From Pictodentalium vernedei (lineage: Eukaryota; Mollusca; Scaphopoda; Dentaliida; Dentaliidae): a stretch of 64,000 nt of DNA. The notes beneath the pieces are model-generated. The model was not told the DNA's origin and did not search any database. It worked only from the letters and a program-made list of their open reading frames with translations. The first letter of the stretch is position 1, and each line of letters starts with the position of its first letter. Below, one piece after another: positions 63,904-64,000 of the stretch. The translations under genes and the position numbers were made by a program. The stretch spans positions 1 to 64,000 of the forward strand of contig JAUFNR010000077.1 in the NCBI GenBank assembly GCA_031216915.1. Direction: 5' to 3'.

Positions 63904-64000
63904 CCTTTACCCAACGCAGACGATATCAAAATTTATTATTTGAAAGATCATTTTTTCAAATTTTTCAAACAATTTCAACCAAACCATATCATGTGACCCC
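63899..64000. mobile_element. M1 MITE copy m (cut by window end)
   Basis: TTAACCCTTTACCCAACGCAG and CAACCAAACCATATCATGTG; continues past the window. Confidence 0.85.

Overview
This 64 kb window looks like nuclear DNA of an invertebrate animal, most likely a bivalve or other mollusc. It is AT-rich and intron-bearing, and packed with short interspersed and foldback elements. Several repeats have tandem cores of about 150-170 bp ending in GGAC/ACGG-type microsatellites, the architecture described for bivalve 'pearl' elements. There is no operon structure, and no rRNA or tRNA gene of its own. The assignment to molluscs is inferred from repeat style, not from a marker gene.

One host gene is recognisable: the 3' part of snurportin 1, on the minus strand. 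It has two internal exons (53060-53137 and 44194-44271) and the last exon (24060-24629). The three join in phase 0 and encode the C-terminal half of the m3G-cap-binding domain plus an unusual Met/Asn/Pro-rich tail. Earlier exons must lie beyond 64000. The two introns are about 8.8 kb and 19.6 kb, and nearly all of that length is mobile DNA.

The dominant occupants are DIRS-type (tyrosine-recombinase) retrotransposon fossils, all with genes on the minus strand. Copy A (12421-13403) is a 3' end piece. Copy B (14783-21676) is heavily broken. Copy C (24877-39051) is nearly whole and is interrupted by copy D (31088-38083, heavily broken, close sister of B). Copy E (46937-52607) is heavily broken. 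Copy F (54615-63676) is nearly whole and is interrupted by a pearl-like repeat (55366-57298). Each has inverted terminal repeats of about 200 bp. Each also has an 89-bp internal complementary region that is exactly the reverse complement of the element's two ends joined, as the DIRS circular-intermediate model predicts. A divergent second DIRS lineage is represented by 11340-12420, into which copy A inserted. Copies C to F lie in, or just upstream of, the recognised introns in the same sense as the host gene.

The rest (1-14.8 kb, 21.7-24.7 kb, 39-47 kb, 52.6-54.6 kb, 63.7-64 kb) is a layered deposit of small elements. These are a TTAA-flanked foldback MITE (M1, about 13 copies), a second TTAA-flanked MITE (M2), a hAT-like foldback MITE (M3, five copies), other hAT-, pogo- and TA-flanked elements, and two SINE families with a common 3' tail. 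One SINE family occurs with either a tRNA-like or a 5S-rRNA-like head. Related copies inside the window supply 'empty site' controls for several insertions, so insertion order and target-site duplications can be read directly.
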